Of a stretch of DNA of 37,264 nucleotides, positions 10,870 through 22,479 are shown in pieces. The notes beneath the pieces are model-generated. The model had not been told where the DNA came from. It searched no databases and worked only from the letters and a program-made list of their open reading frames with translations. The position numbers and the translations under genes are program-made. The stretch comes from Cercozoa sp. M6MM. Its lineage: Eukaryota; Endomyxa: Ascetosporea. Each line of letters opens with the position of its first letter. The stretch's first letter is position 1. The stretch lies in the NCBI GenBank assembly GCA_040357565.1, contig JBDODJ010000112.1. One strand, written 5' to 3'.

Positions 10870-13800
10870 TGATGTGTGTGCCTGTACCAGTCTACACGTT
10901 TTGTGAGGGGCACGTGTTTGTATCTGCCAAACAGGTGAGGTGACAGCACTCGTGGGACCGAGTGGCTGCGGTAAAACTACGCTGCTTGATGCCCTGGCGG
11001 GACATCGGTACTCTGAGTTGCACCCTGCCCGTGTAATCATTCCCATGCATTCACAAGTATGCAGGCGTAAAGGCACGCTGCAGGCGGATGTGGCTTTATG
11101 CCCATTAAGCGACCAAGGGTACGCTGACATATGTGCAACCAAAAGCAATTTGTATCCTCACAAAAGACAGGCGACAAGCACGTGTGGCCTTTGTTCACCA
11201 AGAGAGCATGCTTTACGAGTCTGAGGTGCTTTCTTGTGTGACCATGTGGGTGTTTGGGTGTGTACCGCTGTTGAAACCCCCTGCATGCAATCATTACAGA
11301 CTGCATACGAGACGGTGGAATTCGCGGCACGTGTCTCACGGCGACACTGGCCGGCACTCGAGCTGCGCACTCACGTCATGGAGGCGCTACAGTCACTCGG
11401 TAACTCGAGACAGATCCCATGTATCTTTTTCCCACTGACGTGCGTTTGCAGGTGTAGCACATGCCTGGAACACACGCGTGGCAGCACTCAGTGGCGGCGA
11501 GCGACGTCGTGTCGCCATCGCGGCACGTCTCGTACAGCGTCCGGATGTGCTACTACTGGATGAACCCACTAGTGTACGACATATGGCGCATCTACCCAGG
11601 GTATACGCAAGGCACTGTGTGTGTGCGTGTGTGTGTCTTGTGCAGGGACTCGACAGCTCGGCCGCGGCACGTTTGGTGCGCTTGCTGCGGCGAACAGCGC
11701 GAGCACGCCGCTGCTGTGTACTCGGACTTTGCCTCGTGTGGGTGGGTGTAGGTGAGTATACCGAGCTTTGTTGGTCGGGCAGATTGTGCTGTCAGTACAC
11801 CAGCCAAGCGAGCGACTGTGGCGCGAATTCGATGTAGCACCTCTGTCTATAGTTCCGTATGTGTGTATGTGTCTGTGTCTGTGTATGTGTATGTGTATGT
11901 GTGTGTGTGTATGTGTGTGTGTGTCTGTGTGTCTGTATGTGTAGAGGGTGTGTGCACTCAACAAAGAAGGTCGCACTCTGCTGTCCACGAAACGCGACCA
12001 GGTTCCTGACTTCTTGGGTCGACTCCGTGCCCTATGCAGTGTCACTGACGACAACACTATCGATGCCACAAACGACGGTACCGACGATGGTTCTACGCCG
12101 TCCAATGATGCCACTGATCCTGCCGGCCAAGAGACTGCCGTCGATGATATCATTGACGTGGTTGGTGTCGAAGATGTCGTTGACTCTGGCTGCTTAGAAG
12201 ACCGTGCACCAGGCGCCTGTACACTTATCTCTCTCTCTCTCTTCTGTCATGTAGTGAATGGGTATCATCGTCATATAGTGAGTGCTGTCGAAGAGAGTCT
12301 TGCAGCGCTTCTGCACGAGGTGCACTCGTTGTACACCTGCAAACGCGTCTTTTGTCTCCGAGTGGGGGTGTTTGTGTCTGCAGGTGCGTGATGCAGGCGA
12401 GGCCGAGCAATTGCTGGACATTTGCGATGCACAACAGCTTGATGCTCATGTATGGATGCCCGTTCTCAGAATGCCTTCTGGATTTACTGTATTGGTTGTG
12501 TATCTGTATGTAGGAGCAAGTCTATCAGCTTGCGACTCGCTTCTTTGAGGAAAGCGAGTTCCACGAAAGGTTGCGACAGCAGGTGAACGACCTGTTCGCT
12601 CGTCGTGGCCTGCGCTGGATCGCTCGTTGCTCTGACACCAAAAGCGTCGAGTCGGACGACGAGGGTATCTTTCTCCTGACCTTCAATAGTTTATGTGCCT
12701 TTAGGGTCACTCATTTCCTCCTGCAGCTAACGAAGATGAAGCACTGGATGCCGTTCAGCCGTGTCAACGACCGCGCTGGCCACTGACGACGCTGTTTTTA
12801 ACGAAGCGACTGTTTCGACATGCTGCTCGAGATATCTCACTGCTCGGCACGCAGGTAGAATTTGCTCACCTTCCCCAGCATTAATAATGCATAACCCTGT
12901 AGTACCTGGCGTCGGTACTGGTGGCAGTGGTGGTGGGCATTGTTTTCTGGCAGTTCTCGATCAACATCGACGGTGCGCAAAACCGTGTTGGCGCCGTCTT
13001 CTTTTTCATGCTCTACTTTGTGCTCACTTCGACCTCTGCCGGTTTGTTGCACTGTCCTGTTCTTTCTCTCTTGTATGTACGTGTATGTGTACATGCGCAG
13101 CCGGTGCTTTCTTTTACCAACGTCTCACGTACATGCGTGAACGGGCCGCGGGGTGGTATGGACCCTCGCACTTTGTGGTATCTTGCACATTTGTCTTGTA
13201 TGTGTGGTGCTCTTGCCGCGAGTGTGTTGTCTAACACCACGATTCCCTGCGCTAGACGGCGACCTTGCTCGCTGATCTGTTGCCGTTGCGGCTCGTGCCT
13301 GCTCTCATTATTGGCTGTATCGACTACTGGATGATGGGTTTTCGCGACGACGGCATCAAGTTCTCGCAGTTTCTTCTTGTTGTACGTTTTGGCAGTGTCG
13401 CGTCTGCATGCTTGTACGAGTGTGTGTGTGTGCGCGCGTGGGCGTGTGTGTATGGGTGGAGTTCTTGCGCAGTTCGTGGCGTGTGCCACGTGTGCCGGTG
13501 CGGCAGTGCTGTTTATCGTCTCGGTGTCACCTTCCGCGCGGACTGCGCAGCTCGGTGCCATTCTATTCGGCATGTTCTGCGTCTTGGTACCTTTCTGCAC
13601 TCATGTTGTTGTTCTTGTTGTTCTGTATGACGTCGTGTGTCTTCATTTGTGCGAGGACAGTTTGGCGGCGTGCTTGTGAATACGTCGTCCCAGTCGTCTA
13701 AATTCGTAAACACTTTGAAATACGTGTCGTTTTGCAACTACGCTTTCGAGGCACTCGTGTGGAACGAGTTCCACGAGCTGCCCATGGTCTGGAAACCTGA

Positions 13801-14165
13801 TGGTATTTATACATTTCCTTTGGTGTCTACGCACTTTCTGAATATGAGTGTGTGTGCGTGTGCGTGCGCGTGTGTGTATGGGTGTGTGTGTATGGGTGTG
13901 TGTGTGCGTGTGTGTATGCATGTGTGTGTTAGGCTTCCCAACAATCAAGGTGGATGGCGACCTCTTCTTGCAACAGGTCGGCGTGAGTGATGCCGACTTC
14001 TTGTTTTCTTTCTGCATGCTCCTGGCTTGTACACTGCACTCCAGCTTCACTTGTGTTTTTTTTTCTTCTTTATCCGCCGTGGGCAAACTAACAGGGACTG
14101 TTTTCTTCATCCTGGGCTCATACGTCGCTCTTAGGAGTCGCAAACGTATCTCGCACCACCGATAA
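8629..14165 (+). CDS. ABCG (White)-family half transporter with Cys-rich ectodomain
   Basis: ATP-driven membrane exporter, ABC domain before the membrane domain as in ABCG proteins. Starts at the ATG at 8629 with a signal peptide ([14 protein letters not shown]..., cleavage near ISAADTC), followed by a Cys-rich ectodomain ([13 protein letters not shown] at about 8990-9027 is EGF-like; further Cys clusters to about 9650) and a probable membrane helix near 10365-10390. Nucleotide-binding domain: [12 protein letters not shown] (about 10680), Walker [17 protein letters not shown] (10956-11003), Q-loop [10 protein letters not shown] (about 11185), signature [20 protein letters not shown] (about 11485-11545), Walker [12 protein letters not shown]-loop GLDSS (about 11645) and H-loop [13 protein letters not shown] (about 11795-11835). 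An acidic linker follows (about 12040-12200). Membrane domain: [16 protein letters not shown] (about 12800), [16 protein letters not shown] (from 12902), [15 protein letters not shown] (about 13275), and FGGVLVN then [15 protein letters not shown] (about 13670-13775). Ends [11 protein letters not shown], stop 14163-14165. Roughly 20 exons. Half-size, so it would need to dimerise. Substrate unknown. Confidence 0.95.
9117..9160. repeat. 15-base tandem repeat, about 2.7 copies
   Basis: The unit GACTCTTGTGTTTTT occurs at 9117-9131 and 9132-9146, with a partial third copy (GACTCTTGTGTATG) from 9147. It lies in the probable intron after the EGF-like exon of the ABCG gene. Read as protein it would give repeated Leu-Val-Phe units; no conserved ABCG sequence matches this, which supports an intronic position. 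Confidence 0.85.
9787..9970. other. T-rich intron in ABCG gene
   Basis: A very T-rich stretch with long T runs, between the Cys-rich ectodomain exons and the next exon near 9975. It is much more T-rich than the surrounding exons and ends in TTTGTGCAG, a good acceptor. Its continuous Phe/Leu-rich frame should not be read as a membrane segment. Confidence 0.7.
10790..10866. repeat. (GT)n microsatellite in ABCG intron
   Basis: Perfect GT run starting at the donor site (exon ...GCTCTACCAG then GTACGTGTGT). It occupies most of the intron just before the Walker A exon. A T-rich tail and CAAACAG acceptor follow at about 10934. Confidence 0.95.
11856..11942. repeat. Imperfect GT-rich repeat in ABCG intron
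   Basis: Alternating GTGT, GTAT and GTCT units in the intron between the H-loop exon (…REFD) and the exon beginning [10 protein letters not shown]. The acceptor is TATGTGTAG at about 11943. Confidence 0.9.
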
Positions 14166-14531
14166 ATACGATATTCGTCGAATTAAAATTCTGCCAACGC
14201 AACCTAAGTAACGCACGTCGGAAGAACGCTAACTTAAACGAACTTACATCACTAAATTGCAGCGATACCCCGGTATTTAAAAAAAAACTGTATCCGTACG
14301 GTATCGTATCTGACTGCCTGAAGCACGGCAAAGCGAAACCAACCTAGCACACAAGTGAACGCCGACGTCGCATCGTGTGGCTTTGCGAATGGTCAATACA
14401 GTGCATCGACCCACAGAGAAGCGAGGTTGGCAGTATAGCTTTGGACCATGCCGCTCAGAAGAACGCAAACGCTGCGTCAAATGCAGTCAAGTGTAGTAAA
14501 TAGGTGAAGCAAAATCAAATAACATGGAGTC
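14166..14531. other. Tail-to-tail intergenic gap
   Basis: Lies between the stop of the rightward ABCG gene and the stop of the leftward small membrane protein gene. A run of A near 14279-14287 and AT-rich sequence at 14161-14240 may hold 3' processing signals, but no clear AATAAA is present on either strand in the expected place. No gene seen. Confidence 0.6.
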
Positions 14532-15971
14532 TTAGAAGGCGTACCAACAAACGGCGGTGAGCACGCGGAGCACTCGTTGAAAGGCATCGTGTGCTCGCTC
14601 ATCGCTAGGACTAACGCTTTCGGTGCTTTCCAGGTGCTCATAATCCCGTTGGTAGAGCTCCAAGAGGGTTGGTAAAGAAAAATGCGGGCATGAATTGCCT
14701 CCGAACAAGCGTCGCAGAGTCTAATACGAGACACATTTGCGTTGACAAACTCAAGACAATAGATCCAGTGTACGCGGTGCATGTCCGGCCAGGAATCAGC
14801 GTAGTGGTCGCACCAGTCTATGTTGGGCGAACCATAGGACGTCGCTATTGCTCGCGTCGCTGCAAACGGAGCGATCATGCCTACCCGACGGCTTCATCTT
14901 AGAAGTATCGGTACTATCGATATTCGAGTATGGATTTTCATACCAACAACGAAGAGAACAACAGCAGACAAGCACGTCAAGCTCCCCTATCGCAACAGTA
15001 CGATATGATATATGAGTCGCTTCGACTCGCAGGGTGAGGAAAAATAATACCAAAACGCCGAAGAGAAGCTGCACCACTCGCATGAAGAGGAGCTTTGCCT
15101 TGCCAGCCCTCACGAAACCCCATAAACTTAGCCGTTGGTTGTACTTGGTAAAGGTTGCGATGCTGTTGGAGTAGAGACTGGGAATGCTTTTGGCAGACTC
15201 CTTCTCGTCGGCATCCTCTCCGCCGCCGACTGAAGCTGGCGCTTGAGTCTCTGGCGCGGGTTCTGGGTCTGGCGCAGAGGGAAAACACAGAGCGAGCATG
15301 ACCAACACGCATAGGGTGCCATGTGTGATGATGCTTGGAAGCGACGTCGGCCACAACAAGAAGATTGCACTGACGCAAACCCACGTCCCAAGCAAGCACT
15401 ATTAACTTTCAGTGTATTCATGACTAGAAAGTCAAGAGAATATCGGTAGTTTTTATACGGCAACAACGAAGAAGCCAAGTTGCGCAGACGTGAGGCCGCA
15501 GCATGCTCGACGCAGTAGTCGATGCGTCATTGCACGTCGCTGTGCCGCAAAGCTTGTTCTAAATAAAATAATCTAGTCGTGGTAATGGGTTTAAAAGTAA
15601 AATTAATATTAAACTTACGTGTGCCACAATGAATGTGCTGACCGGGGAGTTGCCATATGGGCTTGAAGCCACCTACATCGTGTTAACAACAGAACTGGCA
15701 ACGATGAAGATTGGCTCACCTTAGCGGAGTTGCGCTTGGTGACCGATCGATCTCTTCACTATCGCTTTCATAACTGGCGCCTTCCACCCCGCTTAGGTCC
15801 GACACGTGGATGCGCAGCGACTGCGATGGCATCGCTCGCTCCTGTATATGCACACACCCACGCAACGACTAATAGAACGAAAAATGTGTTAGTTTCTGGC
15901 TTTCTCGACTGAGGAAACACCTGCGAGCGGGGACGAGACGAGCTTGAGCGAGCGTTTCTTCTAGTTGACAT
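14532..15971 (-). CDS. Small predicted membrane protein, unknown family
   Basis: A short six- to seven-exon model of about 300 residues. It starts at ATG 15971 (MSTRRNARSSSSRPRSQ, exon 15971-15921), continues ERAMPSQSLRIHVSDLSG and an acidic/Ser stretch (about 15855-15722), then RWLQAHMATPRSAHSLWH (about 15675-15620), AAQRRAMTHRLLRR leading to a hydrophobic GLTSAQLGFF (about 15558-15475), a long hydrophobic exon (from about 15400: LLGTWVCVSAIFLLW and HGTLCVLVMLALCF, then a Pro/Glu/Ala-rich loop and LLFMRVVQLLFGVLVLFFL), a segment containing YGSPNIDWCDHYADSW (about 14840), and a last exon LRRLFGGNSCPHFSLP... ending VCWYAF, stop at 14532-14534. Splice phases join in frame where checked (53-base intron before the last exon). 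About 3-4 membrane helices. I do not recognise the family. The Ser/Arg-rich N-terminus suggests a cytosolic, phosphorylatable tail. Confidence 0.6.
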
Positions 15972-16720
15972 GACTGCCCCGCACCTCCCAAGAAAGCTAT
16001 GGCTGGGTCTCCCGATCGGTGGATTGTGCTGCGTCGGTGCGTAGACTTGGCTTTTTGAGCAATACCCGTCGGTGACACGTGTGCGGTTTTCCGTTCTTCG
16101 GATACCGGGCAGCGGGGTTTTAAACCGACAACCACCGACGCCCGAGGGGGCGTGATACTGTAGATACTGTGGAAATAATCGATGTAAATTGTCGTTTGTC
16201 GTATCAGTATCGTATCGATACCGACCGTCTAAATCACAGCGATTATACACGCAATGATTTGGCCAATCACACAACACTGTACGAGATTTGAGGATCGAAC
16301 TCGGGACCTGACCTAAGCCCGTGTGCTCCGAGAAAATCGGCCTCGTTGTGCCCTGTATCTTTTAGGCACTCGGGATAAGACAGACTAAATCCAAGCCCGG
16401 AGAGACGCTGAACATACGTGAGCCACCCAGATGAATTCAACTCGTTTTAATGAAAGCAGCGTCTGCGTGGAAGGAGGCTAAGGAGCTAAGCTAGAATAAT
16501 TGACCTCCGAGTGTCCACAGTCCGTGTTCAAATTCGATTGCGTTGACGTGAACTGAGTACTCGCCGACATGATCCGCCAATAGGGCTTTGGCAGTTCGAC
16601 CTCACCCCTCCGACCGGGTCCTGTCGAGTACAGCGCGCCGATCGCGACGCGAGTTCCATCCCATCCCATCGCATCCGTCAATCCACGCAACGGCAATAGA
16701 ATTCAATTCAATTTCGTTAG
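15972..16720. other. Intergenic region between two leftward genes
   Basis: No gene seen. Should contain the promoter of the small membrane protein gene and the 3' flank of the long membrane protein gene. Holds a GTATCAGTATCGTATCGATAC-type run near 16200-16222, a G-run followed by GTGATACTGTAGA near 16145-16162 that also occurs near 7845-7861, and a B-box-like GAGTTCGATCC on the minus strand near 16288-16300 that does not fold as a tRNA. Confidence 0.55.
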
Positions 16721-17537
16721 TTACAGCTGCAAAGCTGGTGGTCGCCGTCCGCGTGAGGAGCGGTGCCTTGCCCGCGAGTGCGTAGCAGAAGCATCGGAGA
16801 AAGGACTAGACTCGCCAGCAATCGGACTTCTTCCGCTGGCAGTGTCAAGCATGCGTGTCTCATGCTCACGTACGGTGCCAGCAGCGTCATATTCAACACG
16901 CCAGCTGTCGTTTCCGATATCTGCAAGCACACAAATAACCGTGGTATTAGACAGGCCGTAAACAAGAACGACAATACAGAAAGGCTGGGCGTGCGGGTCA
17001 TCGTCAGAAACAGGCACGTGTCCCAGCGGCTGAGAGAACGGCATTCGGCGTTCCGTCGGCTCAATGTGCGCACCGGCCACGCTGTCCACATACGGCCACA
17101 GGTTACCCACCTAGTCGGAAAGCAGGTTCAAAGAGCGTACTGTCGGAGTTCTTTCTTATACATGCGAATGCTTAGGACCCACCTACGCAGACAGAACAAG
17201 CGCTCATCTAGACAGAGGGCAGAGTCAAGACAAAAGAGAAAGCACATGGGCACGCAGATAAGCAGAGCACATGCCAGCGAGGTGATCGACGCAATAACCA
17301 TCGTGAGCAGCACTCTTGAAGGCGATGGCTGCGCACAGGCACCGCGCTGAAAGAGCAGGACAAAAGAGGGTAGAAGACAAACGAACGTCGGTGACATCGT
17401 CGCTCGAGTGCGACAGCACCGCCAGCATGTGCGCACCACCGGCCAGCATTGTGCCCAGTGCCACAACGAGCCACGCGTGACTCATCTGGAATACATAGGT
17501 ATTACGATGTGTGTGGCGTGTATGTATGTCCGTATGT

Positions 17538-17589
<52 letters not shown>

Positions 17590-17599
17590 NNNNNNNNNN

Positions 17600-17647
<48 letters not shown>

Positions 17648-19914
17648 CTACCATGGCAAGGCGTTTGCCTAACGTACTGGCACGTCGCCTGCCCGAGCGA
17701 CTATTGTCTTTCTTGGCCAATGCCGAGGCTGCACGGAGAGAAGATAGTGCAGTAGAGTGCGGCTGTGCGCAGGTGTGCGCATGCCCATGGAATATGCCAG
17801 GGTCATGACCTACCTTCCTGGAATAAGCGACGCACGCCTGCGATCGCCGAGAAGCCGCGTGCCACGTTGACGAAAGCTCCGCCAACCAGCAGCACTTGCA
17901 GCACTGGACAACGAACAAAGATAGCGTTCGGGAACCAAACCACTGAAGGACAGCAAATACGCATGACGACGATCACGCTCACGTGCAAATTGCCGTCCTT
18001 GCTCCAGTGCAGTGCGCACCTGCCCTCCCGTTTGAGAGTGACCATCTATGCGTACGAAGGAGCGGGGAGGGGATAAGGCATCAACAAAGTCAGACAGAGA
18101 GGGTTACAAGCGACTCGTTGTCTCGCACTTGCTCAGCACTCCACTCGCTGACATCGAGGTTACCGCTGGAAACACTCCAAACCTGCACCCACGCGGAACA
18201 GTCAGTCAGACAGCCAGGGCACATGAAGAACACGAGTACCACAGGCGAATCCGCGGTGCGGGCCGAGAGAGCGATAATCCACACGGTCACTGCCTGTACA
18301 CACACGTGCATACACACTAGGCAAGACAGTCCAGGCAATGGCTGACTGTCCAGGCACTGACTGACTGACTGACTGACTGACGCACCAGCAGGATAAGGAT
18401 GCGATCCATGAGGAGACGGCGCTGCCACCAACGTCGGCGGTGTTGCCGTATGGTCTGCTTGGTGGCAGCCGCCGGGTCCTGGCCGAGATCGCGCACCTCC
18501 TCCAGTTCTCCCTCTCGCTGCAGCAAAATCACTCGTATGTAAACTTACACATCAGCGTACACAACACAGCACATTGGATCACAAACCCCGAGCCACAGAC
18601 GGTTAAGTATGCGATTCCAGCAACCGACTTCAGCTTGCGCATTGGCAAGCATGATCTGCACATGCGTTTAAACATGCATCGCAAAGTGCGGAAGGTTAGG
18701 AGAGGGGACCTCGTCAGCGTGCAGCTCGCTGTGTGACACAATGGCGCGCACTTTCAGCGTTGCAGGCAACACGACTAGAAGCAGTCCTCTACCTCACAAG
18801 CACACACACAAACACACACACATGATCTGAATTTAAACCGTCGGTATCGATATGAGTTAATGACACAGGTCGATCAGAATGAAGGCGAGCTGGCACGCAG
18901 CGCATGACCACACGCGATCCTGTCACACAAGAGAGTATCTGCGCGGACACAAACAGCTAGATGTGGGCTACCTCTTCACCCGACAGAACGGTCGACCGGA
19001 TGACGTTAACCTTCGAGTCCTGCTGCTGCTCTTGCTGCAGTGCTTGGTGCAACACGCTCTGCAGCGACTTGGCGTGCCTGCGCTTGTACACAACCTCAGT
19101 TTTATCCCTCCCCCCATGAGTGGACGTCATAATTAACGCACAAGTTCCCGATATCGACAGAGCCCTGAAGCAGCAGCAACACACATACAAAATCCACAAA
19201 AGATGTGTGCATGCTATGTCGCACACTACAGCTCTGGTAGTATCGCCCGACCGCACGTCCTCTGCGATCTGCGAGATCACTTGATCGCGCAGCGACTGCG
19301 AGTCAACGCCGTCCCTGCACAAGAGTGAACGAGCGATGACACTGTATAACATTCAGTCTGGAGGATGAGGCATGGGCGGACCACATCAAATCTTGTGCAG
19401 TTGCATTCTCCCTCATCTCGCTCGTCGCATCCTCACCCAGATGGTACTACATACATGCATACGGGGGTAAAAAGATGCATTGAGAAATGACGGAGTGTAC
19501 CTGCAGATCGCCAACGCTCTGACCATGCGAAATGCCGGCTCGCCAACTGTGTCCACACAGCCACAAACACACTTCAGTCACTCTTCGGTAACCCATCAGT
19601 CAGTCTAGTCTCTCAACACAACACTACGCGTACGACGGCGACACCAGCAGACACAAGATTGAGAGCTGCACACGACACGACATATATGCGGCGCATATAC
19701 ATCACAGGGATAGTGAAAAATAAGAGCGATAGAAGTACCGAGATAAGCGCACAGCCGAGGCAAGACACCAAGTGGTACTGCGGGTAGCGACGCTTGACTT
19801 CTGAGGACCTGCGAATACATACATATATGCCGAGATGTTAAAGGGGTAAGTATCTTACCTGTCACGCATGTCCTTTAGCCACGGCCAGAACAGGCAGGTC
19901 TGGACACACACACG

Positions 19915-19947
<33 letters not shown>

Positions 19948-20094
19948 CACACATCTCCCTGCTCATTAATTCTGAATGTCCTTGTACCATGAGCAGAACG
20001 ACGCCATTCAACAGGACAATGGCGACACGCAAACTAAACGAGGTCTCCGCAAATTGAGCCAGCAGACTCTGCACACCCAGCTTTCAAGTGCGTT

Positions 20095-20126
<32 letters not shown>

Positions 20127-20828
20127 CACACGCACACACACACACACACATAGAAAGAGAAACTCACCACACTGCCTTGCTCTGGTGCCTCGGAAACGCG
20201 CATGTGCATGGCCTCCAGGAAGCGTGCTCTCAACTACATCATGGGCAACTCAGTTCGAAGAACAGTCTCGTTTCAAAACAGCACAAGTAACACACCTGCT
20301 CAAGTGCTTCATCGCCTTGCCCTTGTTCCACGGCCTCGTGCAGCTGCACAAGAACACACCAATACTCATTTTAAGGCAACTGAACGACAGGGAGAAACCT
20401 CGGACAAAGCTGGCGACCGAAACACGTTCAACGAGCCGTTCGCATCTAAGTAGTGGAGCACGCGTACACATCCATGCACATACACACCCTCAAGTACACT
20501 CAAATGGAGCGGCAAACACACCAGGTTGAAAGGAAAACAAGTGCCAGTTTTGTGCACTGTGTTTTCTCGTTCCCGTCTCACTACACATGTACACACATAT
20601 CTGGCGCATACAGACACGAAAACAGAAGAGTACTCGAACGACAGGTCGCCGATAAGGCCCGAAATCGACATGTCTGGTGGTTAATTTGATACACATATAT
20701 AAAAGTGAAACACTTTACACAAACAAGCACAGTACTTTGAATGGCCGCACTGATGCGGCGGTTCCGTGTGATGAACTCGGGCTCCGCCAGCGAGACCGGC
20801 GCAAACTACCAAAGGTGCAGGTCTACCG

Positions 20829-20871
<43 letters not shown>

Positions 20872-21849
20872 CACACACGCACACACACACACAAACGCAC
20901 ACGCACACACACACACTCCGTATCTCTACAGAGCTTACAGGCAGTGGCGCGCCATCAGTCGTATTCCGTGGAACAATATTGGGAGAGGCTATGCACACCT
21001 TGAGTATCGTGGTCCTGTGGTTTTCTGCAACAAAAGTGTACACGCAGAAAGTCGCACTTCGAATTGCGAGCTGTTCCTCTCGAGTTCCCTAAAACGAAGC
21101 GATGGTTGGGTCAGGCCAAGGTGAGGCAAGAAAGAGAGGAGGCACCTGTCCAACCCGGTAAGAGCCGCCGAAACAATGTCGAATGCCGCAGCTGTCACAT
21201 GTATTCGTTAAACCCCAGTGAGGTGTAGCATACGCAGTACCAGCGCTGAAGGATGTAACAGGAGTGGTGTCGCTCTCGCCTGGACTGTGCACACAGTTAT
21301 ATATTTAGTATATGTATAGTATACACACACACATATATATATATATTACATAGAATTATATTTATATATATATATATACAGACATACATATATATATATA
21401 TATATGTATTATATAGATATATTGTAGAGGATACAAATGGCGCGACACGCGACCGAACTCTTCTTTCAGCGCCGTCTTGGGAGCACTACTCGCGATGCCG
21501 ATCTGACAGAAAGGTCAATGATAATCCGGGAAAATTTGATTAGGGAGCAGGCACCACTCCGAGCAGTGCTTGTGCCAACACTGCGGAGACTGCATCAACC
21601 TGTTCGTCGCTGTCACCAGAAATCTACGTGCGTATGTATGTGTCAATTCAAATTAGTCAGACAGGAGGAAAGGCACCTCCGCGCGGAACCACGCAAGTTC
21701 CGACAAGGCGAGAGTCGCGAGTTTCTTCGGCAGCGCTGCCTACCGACACGCAACACAGTTCCTCTCCTCATAACTCGTACAAAATCAAGTGTACCGAACT
21801 GATGTTGCACGGCATTCCAGAGGCACCGAAGGAGAAACTTGTGGCCACT

Positions 21850-21897
<48 letters not shown>

Positions 21898-21907
21898 NNN
21901 NNNNNNN

Positions 21908-21957
<50 letters not shown>

Positions 21958-22370
21958 ACAATCACTTGGAGAGTGTGAAGGAAACACAAAGACTGTCTTT
22001 ACCGAACAGGTAGGGCCATTTAGTGAGTTTGCGCTGGTCCAAATGCGCATAGTACAAGAAGACCGCCTGCATGGGCATCCACAGGTAAACACCACAGACA
22101 CAGCAGACACAGACAAAAACAGAAGACACAGATACACAGATACACAGATACCGAGGAAACACACCAGACCAGACGGAGACATTGGCAGCACATGCGTGAA
22201 CAACTGCGAAACGGCCACCGATTCCACCAGGCGCAGCACAGCGTCTCGTCTGCACACACAGAAATTGGCGTGTAGTCTCTTTCTCAGTCAAAGTAGTTCT
22301 TACGAGTTCGATGAGATGGCCGCCAGAAAGTGCGTCTTTGGACAGCGGCGTTTCCAGTGAGGCCAGTGCT

Positions 22371-22420
<50 letters not shown>

Positions 22421-22430
22421 NNNNNNNNNN

Positions 22431-22479
<49 letters not shown>

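Noticed and set aside
10389..10949. Minus-strand frames with long His-Thr repeats, here and at other CA/GT runs
   Set aside because: Translations of dinucleotide repeats lying within introns of genes on the other strand or the same gene; no conserved sequence outside the repeat.
14700..14850. IDWCDHYADS resembling the alkaline ceramidase N-terminal IDWCExxY motif
   Set aside because: In ceramidases this is followed by seven membrane helices; here it follows the helices and leads into a soluble C-terminus, so the likeness is probably chance.
16275..16345. B-box-like GAGTTCGATCC on the minus strand, possible tRNA or tRNA-derived SINE
   Set aside because: The bases flanking TTCGATC pair for only about three positions of the T-stem, and no A-box or acceptor stem lies at the right distance.
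21437..21802. Plus-strand open frame of 121 codons starting MARHATELFFQ
   Set aside because: It lies antisense to in-phase exons of the leftward membrane protein gene and has an Arg-rich, shadow-like composition.
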